Positions 21,495 through 30,294 of a stretch of 64,000 nt of DNA are shown here, piece after piece. This stretch comes from Paulinella micropora. Its lineage: Eukaryota > Cercozoa > Imbricatea > Euglyphida. The stretch covers positions 197,121 through 261,120 of the forward strand of contig BJOX01000204.1 of assembly GCA_009731375.1 (NCBI GenBank), written 5' to 3'. Each line of letters starts with the position of its first letter. Positions within the stretch are counted from its first letter, which is position 1. Below the pieces are notes generated by a model. It made no database searches, was not told the DNA's origin, and saw only the letters and a program-made list of their open reading frames with translations. Made by a program: the position numbers and the translations under genes.

Positions 21495-22934
21495 TTATTG
21501 TTTGACCACGGCACGCGATGGGTAGATAGACGCGACTTTGACATATTTCAACCAAGCGGTGATGGCGCGATTTTCATTATAATCGGCCGCATAACGAATA
21601 GTAATTTCCGCAGTTCGCGAATTATTGACTGCGAGACCAGACGCTCCAATGTGTGGAGACTGATTGAGTGTCTGGATAATGGTAGCAAAACCACCATTAG
21701 TGGCAGTGGGAGTTGCAACAACATCCGAATCGCCATAAACTTTGCGAAAGTTTTCAAGTGAAACAGAGGAAGTCACATAAGCATCACGAATACCCATAGT
21801 TGCTTGGAGATTGTTAATATACATTTTGCACATCCCCGTTGAACGGCGGCAAGAGTATCGGTGCTTCCTCCAAGTTCCATCTTCTGTTGCAGAGCATACC
21901 AATCACCAATATGGCATTGATACTGCTTATAAGGCATTTGAGTAGTTCCAAGGTTATCAATACCAACGTTATCAGCAAGCACATTTTGCGTGACGATATA
22001 CAAGCACTGAGCGCGAGCAACGGCCTTATTCACTTGAAGATTAAAATCATCCGATGTGCCTGGATTTGCCTTTTGGTTGTAATATGTTTCATAAGTGTAT
22101 GGAAGACCATCCTTACTTCCCATCTGTTCAAAAATATTTCTCTGCACGGCGGGAACAAGAGAGAATGTCTCCAACATAACCACTGGATTGGATACGGTGA
22201 AAGTCAAAGCAGTGCCATTTAACCCAGCCGCCGCCTTTCCGTCAGTGGTGCCAATAACGGACAATGCTTCCTGAGGCGGTGCAAATGTCAAACGAAGCCT
22301 CATACCACTAATCAGAGAGGGAGGAATAAGAGTTTCCTCATTAAACACTCCAGAGAAATAATAAAGAGGAATACAAACCTTCAAATAATTACCAGTGCCC
22401 ACGACAGTTGGAGTATTAACGGAAAAGTTAGGAACAGTAGTAGCACCGATACCACTATTAACAGATAGAGATTCGCGTTGTCCTGCCATCTGTGCCTGAC
22501 CGCGATAATCAAGAGGGTAATGCCATGGGAGAATATTTCGCACCATCTTATTCAAATCTTCAATTCGTTCAAATTCGCTTCCATCCTTGCTTTCTAGCAG
22601 AAAACGTTCAAAAATAGCGGTAGCGGGAGTGTTTAGAAAACCAATACCGCACTTATTCCCCGCAGTCGTAACCAACCCGTCGGCCTTAATATCAAATGTT
22701 AAATAAACAATTCCTTCCATAAACGAAATCAGTGCTTGCCTGCAATGTAAAAATCATTTCAGTCCCCGATGCACTGGTATAAGTCTGCTGGTCGGCGAAG
22801 TTCTTCTTAAAGATACTTCCCTGTTCAGTGAAGATACTTCCCTGTTCAGTGAATGCTAGATTTGCTGGCAACTCATATCTGAGGTTGTTGAGAGTCATCA
22901 ACTCCTCAGTATTTTTAGAATCCTTTCCTTCCAT
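21495..22934 (-). pseudogene. PLV major capsid protein, two frameshifts
   Basis: Three minus-strand frames are collinear: 22,934-22,692 (LRYELPANLAFTEQGSIF...), 22,720-21,773 (VYLTFDIKADGLVTTAGNKC..., NILPWHYPLDYRGQAQMAGQ...) and 21,902-21,495 (MCKMYINNLQATMGIRDAYV...). Shifts at about 22,705 and 21,835 restore one protein of about 480 residues, the normal size for a double jelly-roll capsid of PLVs and virophages. Typical features are a hydrophobic N-terminal strand block, a central Pro-rich loop and LR.TF strands. The first 80 residues contain an internal duplication (FTEQGSI twice). This is the hallmark virion gene of the element. Confidence 0.75.
22811..22853. repeat. 21-bp tandem duplication inside the capsid gene
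   Basis: AAGATACTTCCCTGTTCAGTG occurs twice in direct succession, adding seven residues (TEQGSIF) in frame to the capsid N-terminus. A recent slip or assembly duplication is likely. Confidence 0.85.
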
Positions 22935-23015
22935 TTTTTTTGTGTGCCTGTGGGGTGATAAAATTCGCAGTGCTACTATACTAAAAAAATAATAATAGAA
23001 ATTAAAAATAATTAT

Positions 23016-23306
23016 TTATTCACCTGAAACGGATTGTTTAATAATATCAACTGATTTCTGTATATTGTCAAATCTTGTATCTTGTGGTGAAGTCAATTGA
23101 AACTCTCTTGCCTCAGCATTTTGAACCGCTTTCTTCAAATAAGCCAAACTGCTAACAGCGGTGTCCAAATCAACAACATCCGCATTTTCTTTGTTATCAG
23201 AAATGTCAGTTAATGTGTTTTGAATGATGCTCTTCTCATGTGAGACAAGGTCGCCAAATTCAGTTAATGGTTGATTAACTAATGGGGCACCATGACTACT
23301 CCACAA
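23016..23306 (-). CDS. Hypothetical PLV protein, 96 aa or more
   Basis: The frame begins with a TTG at 23,306 but is open further upstream (to at least 23,390: ...NEANRPASDGFQLNQFELW), so the 5' end is probably truncated or starts at another codon. Asp/Lys-rich helical protein (DLDTAVSSLAYLKKAVQNAE). It is upstream of and co-oriented with the capsid gene. Not recognised. The PLV appears to end here, where the DUF7869-like frame begins on the other strand. Confidence 0.4.
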   Translation of the reverse strand: MWSSHGAPLVNQPLTEFGDLVSHEKSIIQNTLTDISDNKENADVVDLDTAVSSLAYLKKAVQNAEAREFQLTSPQDTRFDNIQKSVDIIKQSVSGE

Positions 23307-23355
23307 TTCAAACTGGTTTAGTTGAAATCCATCACTCGCGGGTCGGTTTGCTTCG

Positions 23356-24189
23356 TTGAGTTTGTTGATAAAGCCAATCGAAATGGGTACCTTTGTTTTG
23401 GGTTTTCTTGCTGCTTACATTGCTGAGAAGGAATATCAAAGAGTGACGGCAATCACGATTGATATGACCAAGCCGTTTCATGTCCCTTGGTGCTCCAGAG
23501 GAGCTTCGGACTTTCGGGATAAATATGTAGTTAGGCTGCACGCGGGTGGGGCGACTCTGTTTTCACATGACATCAACTTTGTCTTATGTCACCTACCAAA
23601 CATCGGACATGCCGTGAATTCCAACATCACATTCCTTTATTTCCTTTTGCGTTTTGAGTTATTCCATCCACGTACCAAGGCGGCCACGGAACTTTTCCTT
23701 GATTGGGATGGCGGGGGGGAAAATACCGCTCTAACAGCGATGATGTTTCTGTCCAAAGTCGTGAAGGAGAAGTGGAGGAGCAAAATAGAGACTAATAGAA
23801 TGGTTCCAAAGCATTCACACGGGCCGCAAGACCAGAAATTTTTCGTCATGCGCTACTTGGGCTATAACACCACCTTAATGACCACCAATCTAGCACAGGC
23901 TCTGTTTAAACTTATTCTTGGTTTCAAGAAGAACAAGGATTCGTATTGCATTTTGCTGTTGGCTTCCGACTATGATTGGGTTGGCTATTTTGCCGATTCC
24001 ATAAACCCCCGCTTCCACTATTATAAGCGTCCCTTAGCGTGGAAGTATGAGGCGGGGACGACGGAGTCTGGTGGGCTTCCACGTGTTCGTGTCAGAACAT
24101 GGGGCGATGCGCAGAAGCACTGGCACGGGGTCAATGACGACCCCGAAGGTGCAGACCTTCTGCCATACCTCAAAGATCCTGGTTTCTGA
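23356..24189 (+). pseudogene. DUF7869-like transposon-derived fragment
   Basis: Residues ~110-150 read ELFLDWDGGGENTALTAMMF, then NRMVPKHSHGPQDQKF. This parallels the 'LxLDN..GENKN' and 'PVGHTHxDxDQ.F' blocks of the DUF7869 family, a putative RNase-H-fold domain found in transposon-like ORFs of many eukaryotes. The preceding AITIDMTKPFHVP segment fits its usual N-terminal strand. The N-terminal part of the family is missing. Composition is less AT-rich than the PLV, which marks a junction near 23,350. Confidence 0.45.
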
Positions 24190-24244
24190 AAAATACATAC
24201 TACACATATTATATCATGTCATTATTCTTTTTCTACTTGTCTTA

Positions 24245-24249
<5 letters not shown>

Positions 24250-24279
<30 letters not shown>

Positions 24280-24289
24280 NNNNNNNNNN
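24250..24289. other. T homopolymer and 10-N gap
   Basis: About 30 T followed by ten N (24,280-24,289). The sequence on each side differs in character, so the join is not certain. Confidence 0.95.
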
Positions 24290-24480
24290 CACTGGCTACT
24301 CGCTGGCTACCCCGCTACTCACTGGCTACTCCTCTACCCACTGGCTACTCCTCTACCCACTGGCTACTCCTCTACCCACTGGCTACTCCTCTATTCGCTG
24401 GCTACCAACACAGTGGCTACGTACCGGCTACCAACACACTGGGTACACACTGGCTACACACTCGCTACAGTCGGGACTGT
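24290..24480. repeat. Minisatellite, unit CACTGGCTACTCCTCTACC
   Basis: A 19-bp unit repeated about five times and then degrading into CACTGGCTAC / CACACTGGCTAC variants. No gene. Confidence 0.9.
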
Positions 24481-25520
24481 GACAGTGCCGTCGACACTCT
24501 CACAGTGCCGACGGTAGGTGGTCCAAATCGGCACCCAGGCAGTATATATTTTCTCAACCACGCCGGACCACCAGGGGACACGGGAAGGGGGGGACCCACC
24601 GCAACCATGATCAAACCAGTGTAGTATCCCCAGTTAGACTGCCTGGATCATGTTGGCGGTGGGACCCCCTCCCTCTCGCGCGACTGACGGGTGTGGTCCG
24701 GATCGGACGTGGGGACGTATATCTTTTTTGGACCGCCTTGGACCACGCGCTCGTCGAGCAGCTGACGGTGCCGACGAGACAGTGAGTCGCTCGACGGTAC
24801 GGGACCAAGGTACAGTCGACGCGTGGTCCAAATCGGAACCAAGGCAGTATATTTTTTCTCTACCACACCGGACCACGCACGCCCGTCTACCACGCGAGAG
24901 GGGGGGGGGACCTACCGCAACCATGATCAAGCCAGTGTAGTATCCCGCTGTAGACTGCCTGGATCATGTTGGCGGTGGGTCCCTCCCTCTCGCGGTGGTG
25001 GTCCGGATCGGACGTCTGGGTGTATATCTTTTTTGGACCGCTTTGGACCACCCGTCGACACCGAGGTCAGTACCGACGACACACTGCCTGGTTCATGGTG
25101 GCGGTGGGTCCCCCTCCCCTCTCGGCCGACCGACGGGTGGTCCGGGTCGGATGTCTGGACGTATGTTTTTTGTGGACCGCTTTGGACCACACACATGACA
25201 CACATGACTGTCGGTGGTCCAGGACGACACCCAGGTCGTATATTTTTTTCTGGCCGGTTTGGACCACGACGCACACACACACACACGTCGATCGAACCAG
25301 TGCGACACCTCGCGTGACTGCCTGGATCATGTTGGCGGTGGGTATGGCCTCCTCTGCGGTGTGTGGTCCGGGTTGGATGTGGGGACGTATATATTTTGTG
25401 GACCGCTCTGGACCACGCGCTCGTCGAGCAGCTGACGGTGTCGACGAGACACTAGTTCGCTCGACGAGACTGCCCCTGCTGTCACCCGGTGGTCCAAATC
25501 CGCCCGGATTTTTCTAGTCT
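24481..25520. repeat. Complex satellite of GGTCC...GGACC units
   Basis: A higher-order array of about 300 bp units, each with GGTCC(A/G)(A/G)(A/G)TCGG, a GTATAT-T(n) core, a GGACC motif and a CTGCCTGGATCATGTTGGCG segment, in direct and inverted order. Imperfect CGACGAG/CTCGTCG repeats separate them. Frames open here are repeat artefacts. Confidence 0.8.
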
Positions 25521-26090
25521 GTTCTTTTGGCGCTTTGGACCGCCTTTGGGGCCTTGTGGTCCAAAGGAGCGGTCCAAGCAGTCGAGAATTTAATTAGGCA
25601 CAGAGTGTGGATTTGGACCACCGCGGGGAGGGGGGACCTGCCATGTCCAGCTTTTAGCTGCAGGCCGGGATTTGCGGGAAAATTTTGCGTTTTCTTCTGT
25701 TGGTTGGTTCAGGCACGTATTGCCTTTTTGTCACATAGGGTCCAAATACAGTGATATAGCCGAAATATCGTGATATAGTACAAAAAGGCAGTGATATAGT
25801 ACAAAAAGGCAGTGATATGGTACAAAAAGGCAGTGATATATACATAGTCCGGCCGGCCACAAACCTGAACCTAAGCTGGTCCGTTTCGTCACCAAACCTC
25901 TATCATAATCTTCGACCCAAGCAAGACCAGAAGTGACTAGCAGCCTGAACGAACCTATTGCCATTTTTCCAATTGCCACATCTTGCGGTCAATTTCCTGG
26001 AAATTTACCGCGCCGCAGAACACATATAAATTTTTGCTGAACTTTTTACTCACTTTGATTTTTCATGTTCTATGTGTCACTACAGGAGAA
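25521..26090. other. Spacer with 21-bp tandem repeats
   Basis: 25,749-25,840 holds four imperfect copies of CAGTGATATAGTACAAAAAGG. The rest is mixed composition without a gene. 26,020-26,090 leads into the next ORF and ends TACAGGAGAAATG. Confidence 0.7.
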
Positions 26091-27050
26091 ATGTCACGAG
26101 ACGACGAACCCAGCCCACCCTCGAGCCCTGTTACCCTGCCCGAGCTAGGCGTTATCGACGAAGGCTCCGATACCGAGGACGGCCCCGAACAACAGAAGGT
26201 TGGCGGTGGCAAGTCGAGGCTAACGTTGACTGAGAAGGCAGATTTGGCGAAGATCGAGGAGTTCCTGCAGGACAACCGCCTCGAAAGCAGCTACCGTCGG
26301 TACTTGTGTGCCCTGTACGACAGCGTGAACCTCACTGGTGATCTGGAGGTTTGCTACCGGCTGCCGCGCGGGGTGATGCAAGCTCGGCGCAAGGGCCCCT
26401 ACGTTGGTTGCAGGCTGTACGCGGACGGTGGCCTACAGAATGCGCCCGTCTCGCTGCGGAGGCTCGTGCTAGGCGCTGGCCACTTGGAGCTGGACATCCG
26501 CAATTCTGTCCCCTTTTTCTTGCATTGGCTGGCCTCTTCGCTCGAGGCCGCGCCCGCTGGCGAGCTGGTGTACCTGAAAAGGTTCGTTACCGACCGCGAG
26601 CAAGTGATCGCCAATATGAAAGACGCGCTGGGCGTGAACGACAACGAGCTGGTCAAGTCTTACATGCTGAAGCTGGTGCACGGCGGGCGCTGGCTGAAGT
26701 TGCCCAACGGCACCGAAGTGGAGGCCGACACCTACCCGGTAACAGCCAACTTCCGTGCGAGCGTCAAGAGAGCGGTCGCTGGCCTAGCCAAGTACTTTCC
26801 CAAGCTGTGGCAGTGGTGCGAAGCGAGCAACCTGTCGTCCACGCCCGACGGCCAGACCCTACTGTTTCATGCCAGGGGCAGGTTTGTCCATTTTCTCACT
26901 ACTCGCTTCGAGAATGAGGTTATGATGCGAGTTATCGATTTTTTTGGTAAAGAGAACGTCAGCACGTTGGTCCACGACGCTGTCTTTGTGCGTACCACGG
27001 CTGTAGAAGCGAGGCGCTCAACGGATACATTGCAGCCGCGGGCACTCTGT
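26091..27050 (+). pseudogene. Family-A DNA polymerase-like domain, N-terminal part of fusion
   Basis: From ATG 26,091 the frame has an acidic, Ser/Pro-rich start. It then has three motifs in polymerase order: LELDIRNSVPFFL (residues 132-144, like motif A DYSxIELR), VKSYMLKLVHGG (188-199, like the Lys-containing motif B helix with a Gly pair) and LVHDAVFV (293-300, like motif C VHDE). After about 26,995 this frame becomes Arg/Leu-rich nonsense, while the neighbouring frame becomes the helicase. One indel there would fuse both into a protein of about 1,230 residues. The match to family A (possibly the TV-Pol type of transposons and small viruses) is by motif only. Confidence 0.5.
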
Positions 27051-27055
27051 CTGGC

Positions 27056-29809
27056 GTGGAGACGCCTCGTCCCGACAGCAGGACCATCGAGATCGACGGA
27101 GTTCGCCGGCCGGTGCCAGTGCTGCTGCCCCCTGTCGTTGCTTGGCGCGTGACGACCGTCGAGTGCGCGGCCTCTGACACACAGTCGCTGTACAGACCAG
27201 AAGTCGCCCCTCACGATCTAGTCGGTTGTGCTAACGTCAGGCGCTACGCTACGGAGGCCGACATGTACCAGCCCAGGCCTGGGCTGTACGTGATCCACCC
27301 CGTGTCTTTTGATGTCCATCGAGTGCAGGTCGTCAACGCGGTGACTGGCATAGGCAAGACCGTCGCGGGCTTCGGGGCCGTCGCAGACACACTCAAACAG
27401 AAGAGGAAGAGCCGTATCGTGTGGGTCGTGGGCCGCATCTCTCAGGCCCAAGACAGCGACCGCCGGCTGGAAGAGTACCTGCGAGAACAAGGAGTCCAAA
27501 CCCACGTCTGTATGTACGAGAATGCCAGTCGCGACGACATCCGCGATGCGCGTGTGGTAATGATTCAGCACGAATCGCTGTGGAAGCTGTTCAAGCCAGA
27601 AGAGCAGGATAGAGGCCGCAACGAGCTATTGTGCGCTGACTTGGTGGTGCTGGACGAAGTGCTGTTGATCTTCAACCAGTCGATCTGCACGGAAACGAAC
27701 GGCAACCGCCTGCGAGATAACGATAATGTGCTGCGCGCCCTGTGCGAAGACGCTCCGCGTTTGTTGGTACTGGACAAGGACGTGCACCGGTCGTCGCACC
27801 TGTACGATTTTCTGCTTTGTGACGGAGGCGGGGTCTGCCGGCAGGAGGGCAAGCTTACAGTCAAAGAGGCACAACAACAGATCGAGTTCCATCTGTACTC
27901 CTACGTGCCTCCACACCTGCGGCGCTCGCTGATGGTGGTAGCTTCGCATCGCGATTGGTTCGATGCTATTGTCTCTGCCATTCGCGATGGCAAGAAGTTT
28001 ATCGTGTCCTGCCACACGCAGCGCGAAGCGGCGGCGCTCTATGACAGGCTGCACAAGTCGTTTCCCGATTTGTGCCCACGGAGGCCGTGCTCCGCTGGTA
28101 CCGCGCTCTCTGTGCGCACTACTGTGAGCACTGATTGGCGCCAGCGGACACAAGGGGAGACAGAGATCGTGGCGCGAGAAGACCTAGCCCGCGCGACGTG
28201 GGCGGATGGCGCGAGCATCAGGCTGCTTGACGGCCAGACATCCAAGAGCACTGCGAAACAGCTGATGACTATGATCAACGAGTTTTTCGCCCTTCCTGGT
28301 GCTCGTGGGCTGATCCACACCTCTCGCCTCTGCGTAGCGGTCGACATCCAGTCGACTGTGGACCTCGTGCTCCTGCACTGCGCGCGCAAGGGTAAAGTGT
28401 CGAAGCTCGGCCCGCCAGCGCGTATTTTGTGCCAGATGCTGATGAGGGCGCGCCGGGTGTCGGATCCCTGCATCAGGGCGTACTTTGGCGAGGGAGGGCT
28501 GCAGGCACCGCGTGCGTTTGCTGCGTCCAAGACTACGCTGCCCTGGCAACACTGTGAGATTTTCCAGCAGTACGAGCGGGACTACACCGGCAAAGAGACG
28601 CGGATGAAGGCGTTGTACAGGGCTACAGGCATACAGAGCCCGTGGGCCGTCATCGAACGTGGCTACAAGTGGATACGCGTTTGCGACCCGTCGTCGGGCG
28701 AGAGCAAGAGGATCGAAGTGCCAAGCTCGCTGAAGCTGAGGCTGCTCGCGTCGCTGACGGAACAGCGCCAGAGCAGAGGGGCCGCGATTTGGGATTGGCT
28801 GGTGCAGCAGGATTTCCAGGTAGCGCTGCCGCCGCGCCTGAGCACCGAACAGCGCGAGGCCAAAAAACAAGCCGCGGAGGAGGCGAAGGAACAAGAGGAC
28901 GCCGAAAAGGAGGAGCAGGAGGGGATGCCGCCTGAGCCGACCCGCGAGGAAATGGTGATCCGCGAGGGGGTCGATTGGCTCGTCCTGACACCAGAGGACG
29001 TGGACCAGCGGCTCAAGTTTCTGTGGAAGAAGCAGCGCCACTCCGACGACGAAAAGCACGAAATGAAGATTTTGGGCGTGCTGTCTCTGTATCCTGGCGC
29101 GCTTGGCGACTGCAAGAAGATGCGTGAGGAGCTGGCCAAAAAGTGCCAGGCATCAACAGACTCAGTGGCAGCTAAATGGCTCGTGCACGAGTGGGCGCAA
29201 CAAGTCAAGCTGTTTTTGCATCGGTGCAAGAGGGCGGGCGAGCGGTTGGACAACTTCGCGCTCGGCCAAGGCCGGGAGGGGCGTGCGTGGCAACTGGACG
29301 ATGACGGCAGGCAGATTCCAGTCAACGCCAAGAGTTCGCTCGCTATGTACCAGTCGCTGAACGGGCTGGCACAAGTGCTGGGCGCGGAGTCGCTGGCAGA
29401 ACTGCTGAAGGACACTAGCAAGACCTACCCGTTGTCCTTGTTGCGGGACAAGAAGGATACGCTGGCTGCTTTGGCACAAAAGGTCAAGGATGCGTCGGCA
29501 GGTATATCCAAACAAGGCATCAAGAGCAAGAAAGGCAGCAAGTGCAAGGCCTTGGCGAACTTTGTGCTCGGCCAGGCGGGGCTTGTGGTCGAGGAGACAG
29601 GTCAGAAGGAGAGGAAACAAGTGGCAGGGAAACGCACTAGCACTGCTACATTCAGGATCGCAAAGCTAGCCAATGTGCACGAAGTGTGCAAATGGCACCA
29701 CGAGACCTGGAGCAAGGACGCGCAGCGGCTGCTGATGGAGTCTGCTAAAAAAAGAAAGGGTACGGAAGGCTCGTCAGCTAGTAACAAGAAACGGAAAACG
29801 ACCCATTAA
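27056..29809 (+). CDS. Origin-binding-protein-like SF2 helicase
   Basis: 917 codons from the first GTG; the first ATG is residue 70 (27,263). Upstream the frame is open and continues the polymerase-like ORF, so no start is needed if the two are fused. Walker A VTGIGKT (96-102), Walker B LVVLDEV (196-202) with SICTETNGNRLRDN behind it, and LLVLDKDV (236-243), follow the layout of herpesvirus origin-binding-protein-type helicases: P-loop, LDE...Q...T...N, then a third LD.D motif. A charged coiled coil occupies residues ~600-625 and the C-terminus has nuclear-localisation-like KKRK motifs. No introns and GC-rich. Role: unwinding at replication origins of a virus or large mobile element. Confidence 0.65.
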   Translation: METPRPDSRTIEIDGVRRPVPVLLPPVVAWRVTTVECAASDTQSLYRPEVAPHDLVGCANVRRYATEADMYQPRPGLYVIHPVSFDVHRVQVVNAVTGIGKTVAGFGAVADTLKQKRKSRIVWVVGRISQAQDSDRRLEEYLREQGVQTHVCMYENASRDDIRDARVVMIQHESLWKLFKPEEQDRGRNELLCADLVVLDEVLLIFNQSICTETNGNRLRDNDNVLRALCEDAPRLLVLDKDVHRSSHLYDFLLCDGGGVCRQEGKLTVKEAQQQIEFHLYSYVPPHLRRSLMVVASHRDWFDAIVSAIRDGKKFIVSCHTQREAAALYDRLHKSFPDLCPRRPCSAGTALSVRTTVSTDWRQRTQGETEIVAREDLARATWADGASIRLLDGQTSKSTAKQLMTMINEFFALPGARGLIHTSRLCVAVDIQSTVDLVLLHCARKGKVSKLGPPARILCQMLMRARRVSDPCIRAYFGEGGLQAPRAFAASKTTLPWQHCEIFQQYERDYTGKETRMKALYRATGIQSPWAVIERGYKWIRVCDPSSGESKRIEVPSSLKLRLLASLTEQRQSRGAAIWDWLVQQDFQVALPPRLSTEQREAKKQAAEEAKEQEDAEKEEQEGMPPEPTREEMVIREGVDWLVLTPEDVDQRLKFLWKKQRHSDDEKHEMKILGVLSLYPGALGDCKKMREELAKKCQASTDSVAAKWLVHEWAQQVKLFLHRCKRAGERLDNFALGQGREGRAWQLDDDGRQIPVNAKSSLAMYQSLNGLAQVLGAESLAELLKDTSKTYPLSLLRDKKDTLAALAQKVKDASAGISKQGIKSKKGSKCKALANFVLGQAGLVVEETGQKERKQVAGKRTSTATFRIAKLANVHEVCKWHHETWSKDAQRLLMESAKKRKGTEGSSASNKKRKTTH

Positions 29810-29943
29810 ACTTTATTTTCCCGGAAACTTTTTATTTCAACAATAAACAACAAAAAAAAGGCGCGCGCCTGACAGAGACCATAGAGAATTGAACTGTGAC
29901 ACATTTTTTCTTGTGCATACTGTTTTTGACTCGTTAGGCTAAC
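29810..29943. promoter_or_regulatory. Intergenic region with polyadenylation-like signals
   Basis: Just after the helicase stop: AACTTTATTTTC and CAACAATAAACAA, plausible 3'-end signals. It then leads into the next ORF, whose ATG is at 29,944. Short spacing fits viral gene packing. Confidence 0.35.
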
Positions 29944-30288
29944 ATGTCAGACACACAGACTAATAAGGATAATACCGCCCTTTTTAGGGGCGGGTGTCTG
30001 CCCGCTAGACTGGCGGTGGCCGGCCTGGCCATCTACAAACCACAGCCCTGGATGCAAGCACTGGCCGCGGGAGTTGCGGGGGTCTGGCTGAGCGGTGTCT
30101 TGGACGACAGACAGACAGGGTTTTTCGGTGGAGATGCCTGGTGGGCAAACTACCGAAAAACGCACGGGCTCCTGTGGGCATCCTATGCCGCTACCGGCCG
30201 AGGCGAAATTTTGGCGTGTGATGCGGCCTTTGGCGCTTGGGTTTCTTTAGAGCACGGAAAAAAAAGTTCTGAAACAGACTCTGTATAG
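29944..30288 (+). CDS. Small membrane protein of giant-virus type, 114 aa
   Basis: Starts at the ATG in TAACATGTCAGACACACAG. It has two or three hydrophobic segments, with an early Arg (PARLAVAGLAIY), WMQALAAGVAGVWLSGVL, then FFGGDAWWANYRKTHGLLWASYA. The R..L, GG..WW...R..H pattern resembles a short membrane protein conserved in many large DNA viruses, known to me only as hypothetical. It ends 6 bp before the ribonucleotide reductase start. Confidence 0.5.
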   Translation: MSDTQTNKDNTALFRGGCLPARLAVAGLAIYKPQPWMQALAAGVAGVWLSGVLDDRQTGFFGGDAWWANYRKTHGLLWASYAATGRGEILACDAAFGAWVSLEHGKKSSETDSV

Positions 30289-30294
30289 AGGCCG

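Noticed and set aside
24290-24480. Regular 19-bp repeats that could suggest a CRISPR array
   Set aside because: Units follow one another without unique spacers, and the genome is eukaryotic. Minisatellite.
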